Source of the DNA: Prunus persica
Taxonomy: Eukaryota > Streptophyta > Magnoliopsida > Rosales > Rosaceae
Assembly: GCF_000346465.2 (NCBI RefSeq)
Contig: NC_034010.1
Span: 10,039,638-10,103,637 of the forward strand
Direction of reading: 5' to 3'
DNA length: 64,000 nucleotides
Below are positions 11,990 to 24,035 of this stretch, one piece after another. Within the stretch, counting starts at the first letter, position 1. Every line of letters begins with the position of its first letter. Under the pieces are notes generated by a model. It was not told where the DNA came from and made no database searches. It saw only the letters and a program-made list of their open reading frames with translations. The translations under genes were made by a program, and so were the position numbers.

Positions 11990-14444
11990 AAGACGATCTA
12001 TTTCCTGGGGGGCGCAAAACAGAAAAGTGTGAGTGGACAAAAACAAAGTTTATATCACATTTGAAAACAACATAATATAACCCCCATGGTTTAGAAAACG
12101 ATATGCATTCAAACCGATGTAGCTATATATGTATATATAGTCTAGACAAAATCATAATGAAATCCGTGATCTTATAGTAGTACACCATCACCAATCCCAT
12201 TCCAAAAGCTTTCCTAACTACTCTCTCGAAACGAGTGCATGTTGGCATGGCGAGCCAGGAAGTATCCTCTTCGACAAATAAGAATGAAAGGATAGGTACA
12301 TATATATATATATAAGTATGACCACTACCAAACTTATACTGGGGAAACAATCCAACTGGGGGATTGTTTGACTAGTCCACATAGAAGAATCCTCAATTGA
12401 CCATGTGGCTAGGGAACAAGCCGTCCAACCGGGGGACTGGGCTCACCAGCACGTACAGCAGAATCCTCAATACTCATACGCATGTGACAAGTCCTATGCG
12501 CGCAAACTAACCCCACTAAGGATCTATAAAATACCCCGTCAAGGGTGCCTGGGTTCCAACATATCCAAGTACCAAAACATTCCAAGTATCCAATTCCAGT
12601 ATTCCAATTCCGGGGAGGTACATAGTGTAGTGCTTATAGCACTTCAAACTGACATAAACTATAATCCACTCTCTTTCCATAATCTCATTACCAACACCCC
12701 ACGTACCCCACACATAACCAAGCATAGATAGAAATTCTAGAAAATAGTATGTATCAACTCATGATAATCAAAATATGCCAATAACCAAATGTATTTCAAA
12801 TACTTCATAAAAATATCAAGTTTCAATAATTAAATTATATAATAAACTCAATAAACAATAAATCATCATGCATAACTTTCCGTCTTAAAAATAATGCTTT
12901 TTATTTGAAAACAAAGTCCACTCACAGAAAGTCAAACGCTACTTGACCCTGAAAGGGTCCCGCCTGCTGGGTACGCTGAGCTGGAGTACATATTTAAAAA
13001 TACAAGGGCGAGATTAACATAAATTAGTTCGAACGAGAACTTTAAAATAAAATCCTAGTTTTCCCAGGATTTAAGTGTGTACGACGAACAAGAAGTTCCT
13101 AAGGTTCAACTACGTGTTTCGAATGGTGGAATAGCCTCAGGAGATGCTCAATCAACCGAGTGGTCAAACTTTTCAAATTTGGTCAACCAGGCTCGTGGGG
13201 CCCATCACCTTCGATTTCCGATTCGAAAGTTACTACGAGTTCAACAAGGTTTATTATACATGTCCTGCAAATTTGGTCCGAATCGAATGATCGGATCGCT
13301 CACGATCGGACGATTACCATTTAACTTAATCTTTAAATCATTGAATCGAAGCATCCGGGGCTTCGATTCACGATCCGCGAATTCCTACACGATCCTAGAA
13401 GTGCCTAGATCAATATATATATGAAAATGGAGTCGAACCAACGGTTCGAATATATCGAACCCGGATAACTCCTAATATGCGTAATCCAATCGATGGTCAA
13501 ATGATAACCAAATTCAAATCCGAGCATACCGTCGTGCTCGGAACAACATGGAAATCATTTTAGGACCAAATGGGTCACCCAAATAGTGCCCACGTACCTC
13601 CACATGCGCCACTAGCGTGTGGGTGCCCTGAGAAATTCCGGCGACCGGAAAATTCTCGAAACACCCAACAATACCTATATCTACATGACCAGGACAACGA
13701 GTGGAGCAACTTTTGTTCTTGGACCATGGCCAAAAAGCGACCGGAACTTGCCGGAAACACGAGTCAAAAATCAGCCAAACTTTAAGCAATAAATCGAGTT
13801 CCAAAATGCTATAATCTATCCTAATCAATGCAACCATCAACTATAACACAACGAGAGGATGAAAAAGCATACATAGATTGAAGAAATTGGTGGCTGGAAT
13901 CGCCGGAATGAACATCGAAAACTTTGGGTCAAAACCAATCAGTTTTCTTGATATTCCGGCGACGGTGGTTGGCTGTGGAGGCGGCGGAAGGGTAGGATGG
14001 AGAGGAGGTGGATGTGGTTCTTTTGGTACCGGCCTTTTGGTCAGAGGTGGACGGTGGCGGTGGCGGTGGTTGCAAATCCAATCTGCCGAAACGAAGAGGG
14101 GTCAGTTGCACGCGGGAGAGAAAAATATCGAGGGGGGGGGGGGGAAGAGAAAGAGAGAGAGTGAACCAGGATTATAAAAAAAATCAGACTTTGAATTATT
14201 TACGGTTGTGACACTGGGCTTCTGTGGATCATAACTTCTTCGTTTCAACTCCGATTTGAGCCCACTATATGTCTACGAACTCGTATTGACGCGATCTATG
14301 CAATAGTACCATTTAACTCCCCAAAATCCTTCCGAATTAAAAAGTGAACAAATTAACCCTATCCCTGAGGGCAAAATTGTAATTTCATCATTAAATAAAT
14401 AAATAAATTTTAAATGGACAATAAAATAAGGTCGGGGTGTCACA
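11990..14444 (-). mobile_element. Large LTR-like repeat, family L, copy A
   Basis: On the minus strand it starts TGTGACACCCC at 14444, has a CT/GA-rich stretch (about 14130-14162), conserved words such as cacgatccgcgaattcctac (near 13370), and ends near 11990 at a ctggggggcgcaaaac landmark. The same order of landmarks occurs in copies B (23.7 kb), C (31.8 kb), D (46.7 kb) and E (53.5 kb). Copy D shows the unit is an LTR with target duplications. Frames inside (for example 12405-12731, 13077-13424 and 13878-14177) have no known domain. The left edge is approximate. Confidence 0.6.
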
Positions 14445-15687
14445 CGACAAGCCTCAAAGATCCTCGTTTGCTAAGAATATGGCAAAGCATGACATTTCAT
14501 GACACGCCAAGCCTCAAACAGCCTTGCTCTAAAAGCCTCAAATAGCCTCACTTGCCTTGAATATGGCAAAGCATGTCATGCCATGGCGTGACAAGCCTCA
14601 CATAGCCTCACTCGACAAACCTGAAATAGCCAAGCTAGCCTTTAGTATGAGAAAGAAGGCCATGCCATGGCACGCCAAGCCTCACATAGTCTTGCTCGAC
14701 AAGCCACAAATAGCCAAGCTTGCGTTGAATATGGAAAGCATGCCAAGACTCACATAGCCTCGCTCGACAAGCCTCAAATAGCCAAGCTTGCCTTGAATAT
14801 GGCAAGCATGTCATGCCATAATACCCTAAGCCTCACATAGCCTCGCTCGACAAGCCTCAAATAGTCTCGATAGCCTTGAATATAGCAAATTATGCCACCT
14901 ATGGCATACCAAGCCTCATAGCCTCCCTCGACAAGCCCCAAATAGCCTCACTTGACAAACCCCAAATAGCGTTGCTTGCCTTGAATAAACCATCCCATGC
15001 CATGTAACGCCAAGCCTCACATAGCCTCGCTGGACAACCCTCAAATAGCCTCGCTTACCAATAATATGGCAAAGCATGCCATGCCATGACACGCCAAGCC
15101 TCACATAGCCTCACTCGACAAGCCTCAAATAGCCTCACTTGCCTTGAATATGGCAAAGAAGACCATGCCCTGGCACGCCAAGCCTTACATAGCCTCGCTT
15201 GACAAGCCTCAAATAGCCATGCCTTGCATAGCTTCGTTCTACAAGCCTCCAATAGCCAACTTTGCATTGAATATGGCAAAGCATGCCATGCCATGGCACG
15301 CCAAGCCTCACATAGCCTTGCTAGACAAGCCTCAAAATATGGCAAAGCATCTCATGCCATGGCATGCCAAGCGTCGCTCGACAAGCCTCAAATATCCTCG
15401 CTTGCTGTGAATATGGCAAAGCAGGCCACCCATGGCACTCCTTGCATAGCCTCACTCGACAAGCCTCAAATAGCCTCACTTGATTTGAATATGGCAAAGC
15501 ATGCCATGTCATGGCACGCCAATTCTCACATAGCCTCCCTTGACAAGCCTCAAATATCCAAGCTTGCGTTGAATATGGCAAAACATGTCATGCATGGCAA
15601 GCCAGGCTTCACATACCCTCGCTCGACATGCCTCAAATAGCCTTGCTTGCCTTGAATATGGCAAAGCATGCCATGTCATGGCACACA
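14445..15687. repeat. Minisatellite array, ~84-bp unit
   Basis: About 14-15 imperfect units built of phrases such as acaagcctcaaatagcc, cttgaatatggcaaag and catgccatggcacgcc. Unit spacing, for example 14553, 14638 and 14722, is 84-85 bp, with a shorter 68-bp step following. As 84 is a multiple of 3, frames stay open across several units on both strands (a 28-aa periodic peptide), but stops and shifts break each one and no start or promoter supports coding. The array ends against the beta-tubulin pseudogene. Confidence 0.85.
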
Positions 15688-16207
<520 letters not shown>

Positions 16208-16749
16208 TGAATGTAGAGGTAAAACCTACAGTAGAGTGTGGATATGCGGATGAGAGATCTTTGCGTGTCACTTTGTGTATTGAGGGAAGATAATGAGTCT
16301 TAAAACCTCACTCGTCTTTGCTATTAATTGCGTACATTATTAATTTGTTCTTGGGCACAACTATATTATTACGCATACGTTATTAATTTGTTTTGGGCTA
16401 CAATTGGTCATGCTTGGTTAATTATATATGTTAACAGCTAGTTTATTTCATAATATAGCTACGTCGAAAGATATTTCAAATTTGAACCTCGGCTTCCAAA
16501 AAAATATAATGAACCTCGGCTTCCAAAAAAATATAATAAAATTGATGCTATGGATATTAAAACGAAATGTGAAATTTTGAATCTCGTTTATTTATATGAA
16601 GTAAGTTATATACCATGTTGATAACTTAGATTGAAGAGTTTTTTTGTTTTTTTTTTTAAATGAACTAAATATCTCTTCTAATAACCCCTAACATATCATC
16701 AATCAAGAAGGAGCTAATCCAGATAGGCGCAGAGGCGAAATAGCACACT
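16208..16749. other. AT-rich spacer with a duplicated 27-bp word
   Basis: No gene is seen. The part just after the tubulin stop may be its old 3' UTR. Positions 16484-16537 hold a tandem 27-bp duplication beginning gaacctcggcttcc. Confidence 0.4.
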
Positions 16750-17050
16750 CCCAAGTAGATCAAACTAGCAACGAGTGGAAAAGGATTATCTCAAGCATAA
16801 TGAACAATTGCACAGCCACAATCGAATCCATGTCAACAATAAGATGAGAGAGACTTTTGTCCACAGCAAGTTTCAGACTAAAGAACAAGCCCCAAATCTC
16901 CGCTTCCAATATTTGGCATATCCCCAAATTAACAGTAAAACCTCTAACCTAGTCCCCATTAGAATTACAAATTATACTCCCAGCACCAATATTCCCAGAA
17001 ACTGACTTTCGAGATGCATCCACATTCAATTTAAAGGAACCCATTCCATA
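16750..17050 (-). pseudogene. LINE-type RNase H domain remnant
   Basis: The minus strand translates to an RNase H fold segment: FKLNVDASRKSVSGN (first catalytic Asp), GAGSIICNSNGD, then after one stop VRGFTVNLGICQILEAEIWGL (catalytic Glu within EAEIWG), KLAVDKS, and LIVDMDS (third acidic residue). This matches the RNase H domain found at the end of plant LINE polyproteins and in free-standing relics. The stop at about 16955 and the missing reverse transcriptase make it a pseudogene. Confidence 0.75.
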
Positions 17051-17159
17051 CTCAATTTTATCATATCCTTGTTACTAAACCTTTTTTTTATCACTATATA
17101 CTAATTTCTTAAAATATTAGCACATCAGTCAAACCGAACCATAGACATCCAGCAGAAGA

Positions 17160-17930
17160 CAACGGAAGACCCATGGGGAGGGAGACCAACATGAGAAGAA
17201 GATGTGATCAGGTCGGAGAGAACAGTGGTTGTGGAGGATGACTTAGTAGTCGACACTTTGACGTGGTTGATGATATCGCCACTGAAGCTTGTAACTTGGC
17301 GATGTCGGTGGACATAGATGACAATGATGTCTGGAATTCAGTCTTCTGATCAGCCATCAACTTTGTGAACTGATCTTCCAATCTGGTGACATCTGCAAAA
17401 AATTTCACCTCAAACTCCTAATACTGTCCAACCAAATTGGCAACGGTTATATTGGGAGCCATGACAAGCAGCACAGGCAAGTAAGCAGAGGAACCGCGGT
17501 GAAGCAAGAGGCTCTGAATACCAATTGATTTGCAACAACCCCTAGGGGTATGATTAAACACTCGAAACAATAGAAATGAGAAGAATATAGGGGGGTCAAG
17601 GAGAAGAAAAGTTAGATCGAAGGGACGAAATAAAGGAGAGAAATCAGAGAACTGAGAAGAAATGACAGAAATCATAAAGTTTTAAGAGAGGGTTCAATAT
17701 CCAAACCTGAAGTTTAAAGAACTACATGGGGTATTTATAGCAAACTAAGACATGGAGACAACAGGATAAAAATCCCTAAGCTAAAACAAAAATCCTAACC
17801 CAAATAAAATAGAAAACTTAGATATCCTACAAGAATTTGGAAAACTGGAGAATTTAGGAAACTAACAAATAAATTAGGAAACAATCAACTTAGATCCTAT
17901 GCATCCCGCATCAATGAATTGGACATGTTG
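17160..17930 (-). mobile_element. LTR-retrotransposon 5' end: LTR, primer site, gag start
   Basis: On the minus strand a probable LTR (about 17930 to 17540) holds a TATA box, complement of gtatttatag near 17732. It is followed by a primer-site-like TTGGTATTCAGAGCC (complement of about 17509-17523) and a short protein start, MAPNITVANLVGQY (ATG at 17462), then after a stop FEVKFFADVTRLEDQFTKLM. That layout, with a small helical N-terminus, fits gag of a plant retrotransposon. The rest of the element is missing. Confidence 0.55.
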
Positions 17931-18337
17931 GCTCCATTTACCTTTCTAACGATAGGGACGATTTGGAAGTGTAGAGGGTAACCTTAAGGACTATTAATGT
18001 CACAAAAAAATGCTTAAAGGATAATTTGTAACCTGTAAAAAGCCTTTTTCCTAAAGCAAAAGCCAAAAACAATTCTCACATTTTCATAACAAGTAACAGT
18101 TGCTCATACGTACTGAATAAATTAGACTCTACTTCAGGGAGACAAAATATGTGTCAAGTAAACAACAATATCCGTAAAATTAACAACTGAGTAACGGAAC
18201 AAGCAGGTAGCAGAGGTTAATTACACGGTAGAAGAGGTTCTTGAGTAATGCAGAAGTTTACATATACAAGAACAATAACATTTTGTACAGCAAACAGAGA
18301 ACGACCACTACTTGAAGATTTTGTGTTGAGTAGCACC
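17931..18337. other. 3' flank of the VAMP gene
   Basis: No coding region is seen. The part next to 18337 is probably the 3' UTR of the minus-strand SNARE gene. I could not fix the poly(A) site. Confidence 0.4.
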
Positions 18338-21300
18338 TTAACATTTGAAACCTCCGCAGGCAATTAGCCATAGTATGATGATCAGGATAAGGATTCCTCC
18401 TCCAATCATTAGTTTCATTTGGAGACTTTGCAGCCACATCTTACGTCGCAGTTGCCTTCCTTGCCTCTGGAAGCTGTCAGCCTGTATTCAATACGAATAC
18501 CCCCAGAAGCGCATCAACTACAAACTCCTTATAAGTTCAAAATCAGTTTCAAATTATAAAACCAGATAAGTGATGGCATGTACCTGGAACTGCAGGTTTT
18601 CTGTTTTGTCCACCAAAAGTTCAATTTTCTCCCCACGATCCAAAACCTGCCATCAAAAAAGAGATGGGGTTTACTGCAACCATTCCCAATGAACCTTCTC
18701 ATGCCTTAGATGCTTTACAATAGGGAAACACAAATGGTAAAAACACATCAACTTATTTTCTTTCGATGAAAGCACTAGTGGGCCAATTAGGATTTGGTAA
18801 ATGAAATTATTGTATCAAAGTGAAATAATGCTTACATCCAACCACCAGAGAACAAATATTTTCTGTCGTTTTTCGCATCCCCTCCCACTCTGTTTTCAGC
18901 ATTTGAGCACTTATAATATTCAGGCAGTAGAGTACATCCCAAACTAATATAATTACTATACTCACTTTCCTTACCACCCCTGAAAGCCCTTAATTCAAAA
19001 TGAAGGGCAATAATTATCATATAAGACATCTTTCAACTTTTCAGGAAAGACATGGATGTACGCTGAGAAGCAATACAGGCCAGCATCTCATGATAATAAG
19101 TTTGCTCATCATCTTGTTTTTGGGATAACTAATTCCCCAACACCATCCAGACTCCCATGAGCCACATCGATCCATCTGGCCATAAAAATCTTTAGTATTG
19201 GTGCATATAGATGAATCCTAGCATATTAGACCATACAGTCCAGATGAATAAGATTTGCTATACACACATTTTTCTCTATATTACCAACGATTGTAAGTCT
19301 ACAATGCTTATGGAAAAACCAACCCAGTTGATTGTTTTTCTTCACTCCCTAATGATGAAAAATAACTTTCGTAATCATGATACTTTCCAAATTGTTCCGA
19401 AGCTAATACATGTCTAGGGTTTCGGGTTTAGGTTTAGGGTTTAAGCTAATAAAGGCCGAACTCAATTCATTAGGGTTTAGGGTCGAACTTAAATATTTGA
19501 TGCATATGCAAACTTAATCAAATACAAAAGAAAGCTGCAAAAAGGTTAATAAACAAGGCACTACTATTAAATTAGTCCACTTGCACCACATAAAGCATAA
19601 AGAAACTTCTGTCCAAGCACATAACTATATTTCCCCTACTCATCTCCAGCTCCACACAAAAAATCAATCACAGACGTGACCATAAATAAGATGATATCGA
19701 GCGATAGCAAACGTACAAGAAAACTACAGGTCACAAGGAGCTGCACATGAAAGAAGCAAGTTATCCACTAACTACCCATCCCTTTATACACACATAATAC
19801 ATCTTCAGAAATAACACCCAATTTACCTCAACATTCCAACACTGACAAGCAATAATTAATTCAACCTCTATTTCAAAAGAGCCAAACCTTCAATGGGAAA
19901 GTATTGTCACCACTTTAAACTCAGAACAATGATCAATTGGGGCGTTTTTATCAGGTCTAATTTTATGACAAAAGGCACCTGTAACATATGCTAAGCACAC
20001 ACCATCCCTTTTGGACAACATGAGGCTGTCTTAATGATCACATGAGGACGACAGCACTTGTGACTGGTGAAAAAGAATGGACGAGATCTGCTAAAAGTGA
20101 TTGGGTTGGATACTCATGTTTTCTTTTAATTTCTTTACAGGTTGAGTTTTTTGAGGATGTGCATTGAGACTGCTCTGCAATTTTATCATCTTCTAACAAT
20201 TTTATGACAATACAGTAAAGAAGGGATCATATTAATTAACTATGACACCAACAAGTGACCATGGTCTCGGCTACAGTCATGCATTGGTTTATCTTTTCAT
20301 TTTAACTATGACACCAACAAGTGACCATGGTATCGGCTAGTCATGCATTGGTTTATCTTTTCATTTTAACTATTACACCAAGAAGTGACCAAGGTATCGG
20401 CTACAGTCATGCATTGGTTTATCTTTTCCTTTTAACTATGACACCAACAAGTGACCATGGTATCGGCTACAATCATGCATTGGTTTATCTTTTCATTTTT
20501 TTTTTAAAAAAAAAAAACACAACACTCACATACACTTAAATTGCGGTTAAAACTCTTTATGGATAATATAAACATAGAAAAATGTCATTCAATGTCAAAA
20601 AGAATATTTAACTCAAGTTTGGACACACTTTTAACCCCTTCTGGGACATTCAAACTATAGCATAATTTAATAAAAAAATCTGCCAAAATTGTAAAACTAG
20701 AAACAGAATATGCGAGGACCTACAAAGCATTATTAATCATAACCAGTAAACCAAAAAAGGACCAGATGGAAATATGAGATAAGTCAGTATAAGTAACAAA
20801 CCAAATACGCAGACCTGTTGAGGATGTAGAAAACGTTAAGAGCTACTGACTAGCATTCAAGATACAAAGGCAGATACAATAAATAAAATAAATAGGATGG
20901 TCTAAGAAGAAAAGGATAAATTTCCGTTTCACCACCTGAACTACTCACAACATTGAAAATTTCCCAGGATTTCTTCAGTAAATTAATGGAATGAACTATA
21001 CCAAAATAGCCAATATGGGGCTGGCTGTCAATTGTTTTTGAAATCCATCTAATTGCTGCCAGCAGTAAGGGAAACTTTTTTTTAATTTTGAGCGAAAAAA
21101 AATATACCTATTAAAATACCAAAAATATTTTGATTTTGAAGTTTTAAAAATACTGCACATATATCCCATCCCTCTCCCCACAGCCCTCTCTCTCTCTTTC
21201 TCTCTATGAATGTCTCTCCCAAGCTTCTAGGATGATGGCCCCTAGTGGTCCATTTGGGTGGCAATGGTGATGGGTTTGGGCGAGGATAGTGGCTGGGGGA

Positions 21301-22491
21301 TGGGGGCGGTCCCCTTCGGGGAAGGGGAGAGAGAGAGAGGACAGGTAGGTGATGAAGGGAGATCTGGGCCGGGGGTAATTGGGGTTGAATGTTATGGCCT
21401 CGGGTGACATCGGAGCTGTCGTTGGGTGGGTGAGGTGATCCGCGAGGAGCCAGGGCCCATGAGGTGATGGCCAAGGTATGGGGTGGGGCAGAACCAGTGG
21501 GGGCAGTTAGGGAGGTGGAGAGTTCGTGGTTACTAGGTACCTTTTCTGTTTTTCTTTATTTAAATTTTCTGTTAGACATATAAGGGAAATATATGGGAGA
21601 AATTAGGGATGAAAGAATAATGGAGGGAAGGATGTGTACATGGAATGGTACTACAAAAAAATTCAACCACAGTATCGTTCTTATGAAGACCCAGGATTTC
21701 TGTAGGAAACCTGTAGTCTCAAGTGAGGAAGCAAGGAACAATGAATAAATGCATAAATTAACCATATCTTCAGAAAGTTCCATAGCCAAGATTATATTAT
21801 CTTTTACCTTCTCAATATTGTCCATCATCACACCTTTGACCTCCGTGATTTGGGCCTTCAATTTGGAAAGCTTACTTATTTCTTCTGGGTGCTCCATGCA
21901 ATATTGCATGTGCTCCTTAAGCCTTGGTCTGTCAAAAAAAAACACAAAATTTAGTGGTAATACTATATGAAATAGAAGACATTTGGATTCAAACAACAAA
22001 AGGCAGAAACAAACCCAAATTCTCTGTCAAGATTGTATGCAATACTAAATCGATCTTCAAATAAGTCATCGTCTTCATTATCATCAGCAAGAGGATGTGG
22101 GCCTTCAATCTTATTATTTGAACCATAACGCTGCTTGAAATCTTCTTTCACCCGTTCAAGGAACACAAAAGGCATACTCCTCCCAACCGATTCATCCGCA
22201 ACAACAAGAAACACTGCGAACCAAATAAGAAGTGTAAACCACAGATTCTGTAATTAGAATCTAAAAAGCAATCTAACTGCAAGTCGTAAAAGAATCCCCA
22301 CCAAATCCATTGTCAAGTAGGAAGTTGAAGGTGTGGCTATCACACGCATATGTGTACTTGCTGCTACTAGAAGGTAACTTCTGTAAGCATTGAACAGCAA
22401 TGGTACTGAAGTTTCCGGAGAACGACGTGTGTTCAGCTAAAACAACACCTCCTTTTGCAACAAAGCTATATATCAATCCTTTGTGACTCAT
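18338..22491 (-). CDS. VAMP727: Vesicle R-SNARE of the VAMP72 group, VAMP727-like (5 exons)
   Basis: Exons on the minus strand: 22491-22302, 22213-22015, 21928-21808, 18646-18584 and 18481-18338. All introns are GT-AG and the joined frame gives 238 aa. Residues 1-130 form a longin domain starting [14 protein letters not shown]; an acidic insertion ([12 protein letters not shown], about 106-117) is the hallmark of VAMP727. Residues 131-190 are the R-SNARE motif with zero-layer Arg174 in VLDRGEK; 216-234 form the membrane anchor, ending ACGGFKC. Family members act in fusion at endosomes and the vacuole with Qa/Qb/Qc partners, and VAMP727 functions in storage-protein traffic. It is single-copy here with no broken codons. 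Intron 3 is 3.16 kb and repeat-loaded. The ATG was chosen because the family starts with this peptide. Confidence 0.95.
19417..19482. repeat. Telomere-like (TTTAGGG-type) words in VAMP intron 3
   Basis: Several degenerate copies of the plant telomere repeat lie together: agggtttcgggtttaggttt near 19419, then tttagggttt, and attagggtttagggtc near 19470. The copies are too few and imperfect for an old telomere. They could be a telobox-type element or filler from break repair. Confidence 0.6.
20236..20499. repeat. Four tandem ~66-bp units in VAMP intron 3
   Basis: Units start ttaactatgacacc at 20236, 20302, 20366 and 20432 (66, 64, 66 bp apart) and continue through aagtgaccatggtatcgg and catgcattggtttatc. 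Similarity is very high, so the expansion is recent. It ends in a T/A run at about 20500-20516. The array is within an intron of the SNARE gene. Confidence 0.9.
21170..21535. other. GC-rich insertion-like block in VAMP intron 3
   Basis: Roughly 360 bp of GC-rich sequence (CT runs, then ggtgatgg and gggggcgg words) sits between AT-rich intron parts. On the minus strand it keeps a proline-rich frame open (21082-21474, 130 aa), but this shows no known domain and is explained by composition. It could be an inserted element fragment; I found no terminal repeats. Confidence 0.4.
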
Positions 22492-23110
22492 CTCTGAATT
22501 ATCACTTCAAACACGTGAAGACGCACAAGAGAAATATCACCAGAACCTAAATGCAGTGGTAACCTACAGAAATTATGTAAGTATGAAAAATAAATCAAAT
22601 ACACTAAACCAAAACACAGGATTAGCTTATACGCGATAAAGCATAGTTTACTTAAATCTGAACAGTAATTGTCAATTACACCGAACGAACCCGAAGTAAA
22701 ATCCAAGTCCTGAAATATCTACAAGTTTCAGTCAGTAACTAACTGCAATACCTAGATGAGTTTTTGATATGCTTAACCTACCAAAACAAGAGAACATAAA
22801 AGAAAATGTTCATTTTTAAAAAAAAATTTCATTCCTTCTACATCTTTCCATCGTTTCCTTTTAATTTTCTCGGCAACCAGACAAAGGAATACGAAAAGGG
22901 TCAAAGATTTAAATAACAAAACCAAGAACCCACAATTCCTCTTAAAAACAGAAACGAGTCACGGTAAAATCTTGATCTACAAATAACACAAGAAATATGA
23001 AAGAAGGAACTTACTTGTCAGATCAAAACCTGATTTACGGAATTCAAGTCTTAGCGAATAAGTGCCCCAGAAGAGAGAGAGAGAGAGGAGTCCGAAAGAT
23101 GGGATGGTAC
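22492..23110 (-). promoter_or_regulatory. 5' UTR region and leader intron of the VAMP gene
   Basis: A CT-rich leader (complement of the GA run near 23076-23092) is followed by a strong donor, GTAAGT, read on the minus strand at 23014-23009. Candidate acceptors lie at TATTTCAG (near 22712) or just before the ATG at ATAATTCAG (near 22496). This suggests a 5' UTR intron, which is common in this family, but transcript data would be needed to choose. No clear TATA box was found. Confidence 0.5.
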
Positions 23111-23356
23111 TGAGTTAAGACGTTCTGTTCTGAAGGCGACGTGGTCCAGGCCTCTTTTGCTTGCGACCCGTACTTTTTTTTTTTTTTTTGGTCAAAGTTC
23201 ACACCAATTCGGTTTTTTATTTTTTATCACAAATGTCTCTTAGGTTTGTGAAATTATTATTATTTTTTTTTTTTGACATGATTGGTCTTTAACGTTGCAT
23301 TTAGATGGGAGAAAAAAACTTGAAGTCTCTTAAAAATAGAATATAATTTTACAATC

Positions 23357-23539
23357 CAGTCCCGATCTCTTGGACCACAGGAGTTCAAGAGATTGTGGTC
23401 ACCCATCGTTGGATATTAATCCAATAGTTCAAAAAAGTTTTTTAAAAGGATTACAAGAGTGAGTGAACCGTTGAATTTACATCCAACGGTGAGTGACCAC
23501 AAATCTCTTGGACCCCTGTAGTCCAAGAGATCAGGACTG
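23357..23539. mobile_element. MITE with long TIRs, Mutator-like
   Basis: The 183-bp unit starts CAGTCCCGATCTCTTGGAC and its other end, reversed, starts CAGTCCTGATCTCTTGGAC; the arms stay complementary for about 60 bp, so it folds as a hairpin. It is flanked by perfect copies of ttttacaatc (23347-23356 and 23540-23549), a 10-bp target duplication that fits Mutator-like elements (9-11 bp). It encodes nothing and lies about 250 bp upstream of the SNARE 5' leader. Confidence 0.9.
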
Positions 23540-23721
23540 TTTTACAATCATGTAGTGAAAACCTCAAAACTACAAAATATGTCATTATTAAATTCACTTA
23601 ATTTCACGTAATTTACATTAAATCAAGGGAAATTGGTGGCTTTGGCACCAGCTTGAGTAAGCAAGGTAAAATGGCACCTTTTTTTTTTTAAACCTTATAA
23701 ATATGGTACCTGTAAATATAA

Positions 23722-23994
23722 TGTAATAACCCGATCTTAAATTAATATTTAATTATTAAATTATTCAAATAAAAGATAATTTTACTCCAGAAATATTTTG
23801 ATGTATAAGTTGACTTTTTGTTGGGGAAAGAATTTGGGGTTTTTAGTAGTACCGTTGTGTAGAACACGTCGAGATGAGTCCGTAGACACATAGCAGGCTC
23901 AAATCAAAGTTATAAGGAAGAAGTTATGATCTACGAAAACCTAGTGGCATAACCGTAAATATTTTGAAGTCGGTTTTTTTTAAAACCCAGATGG

Positions 23995-24035
<41 letters not shown>

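Noticed and set aside
21082..21474. 130-aa proline-rich frame antisense within VAMP intron 3
   Set aside because: It is on the gene strand but inside an intron, in a GC-rich block whose composition alone keeps frames open; no known domain and no splice support.
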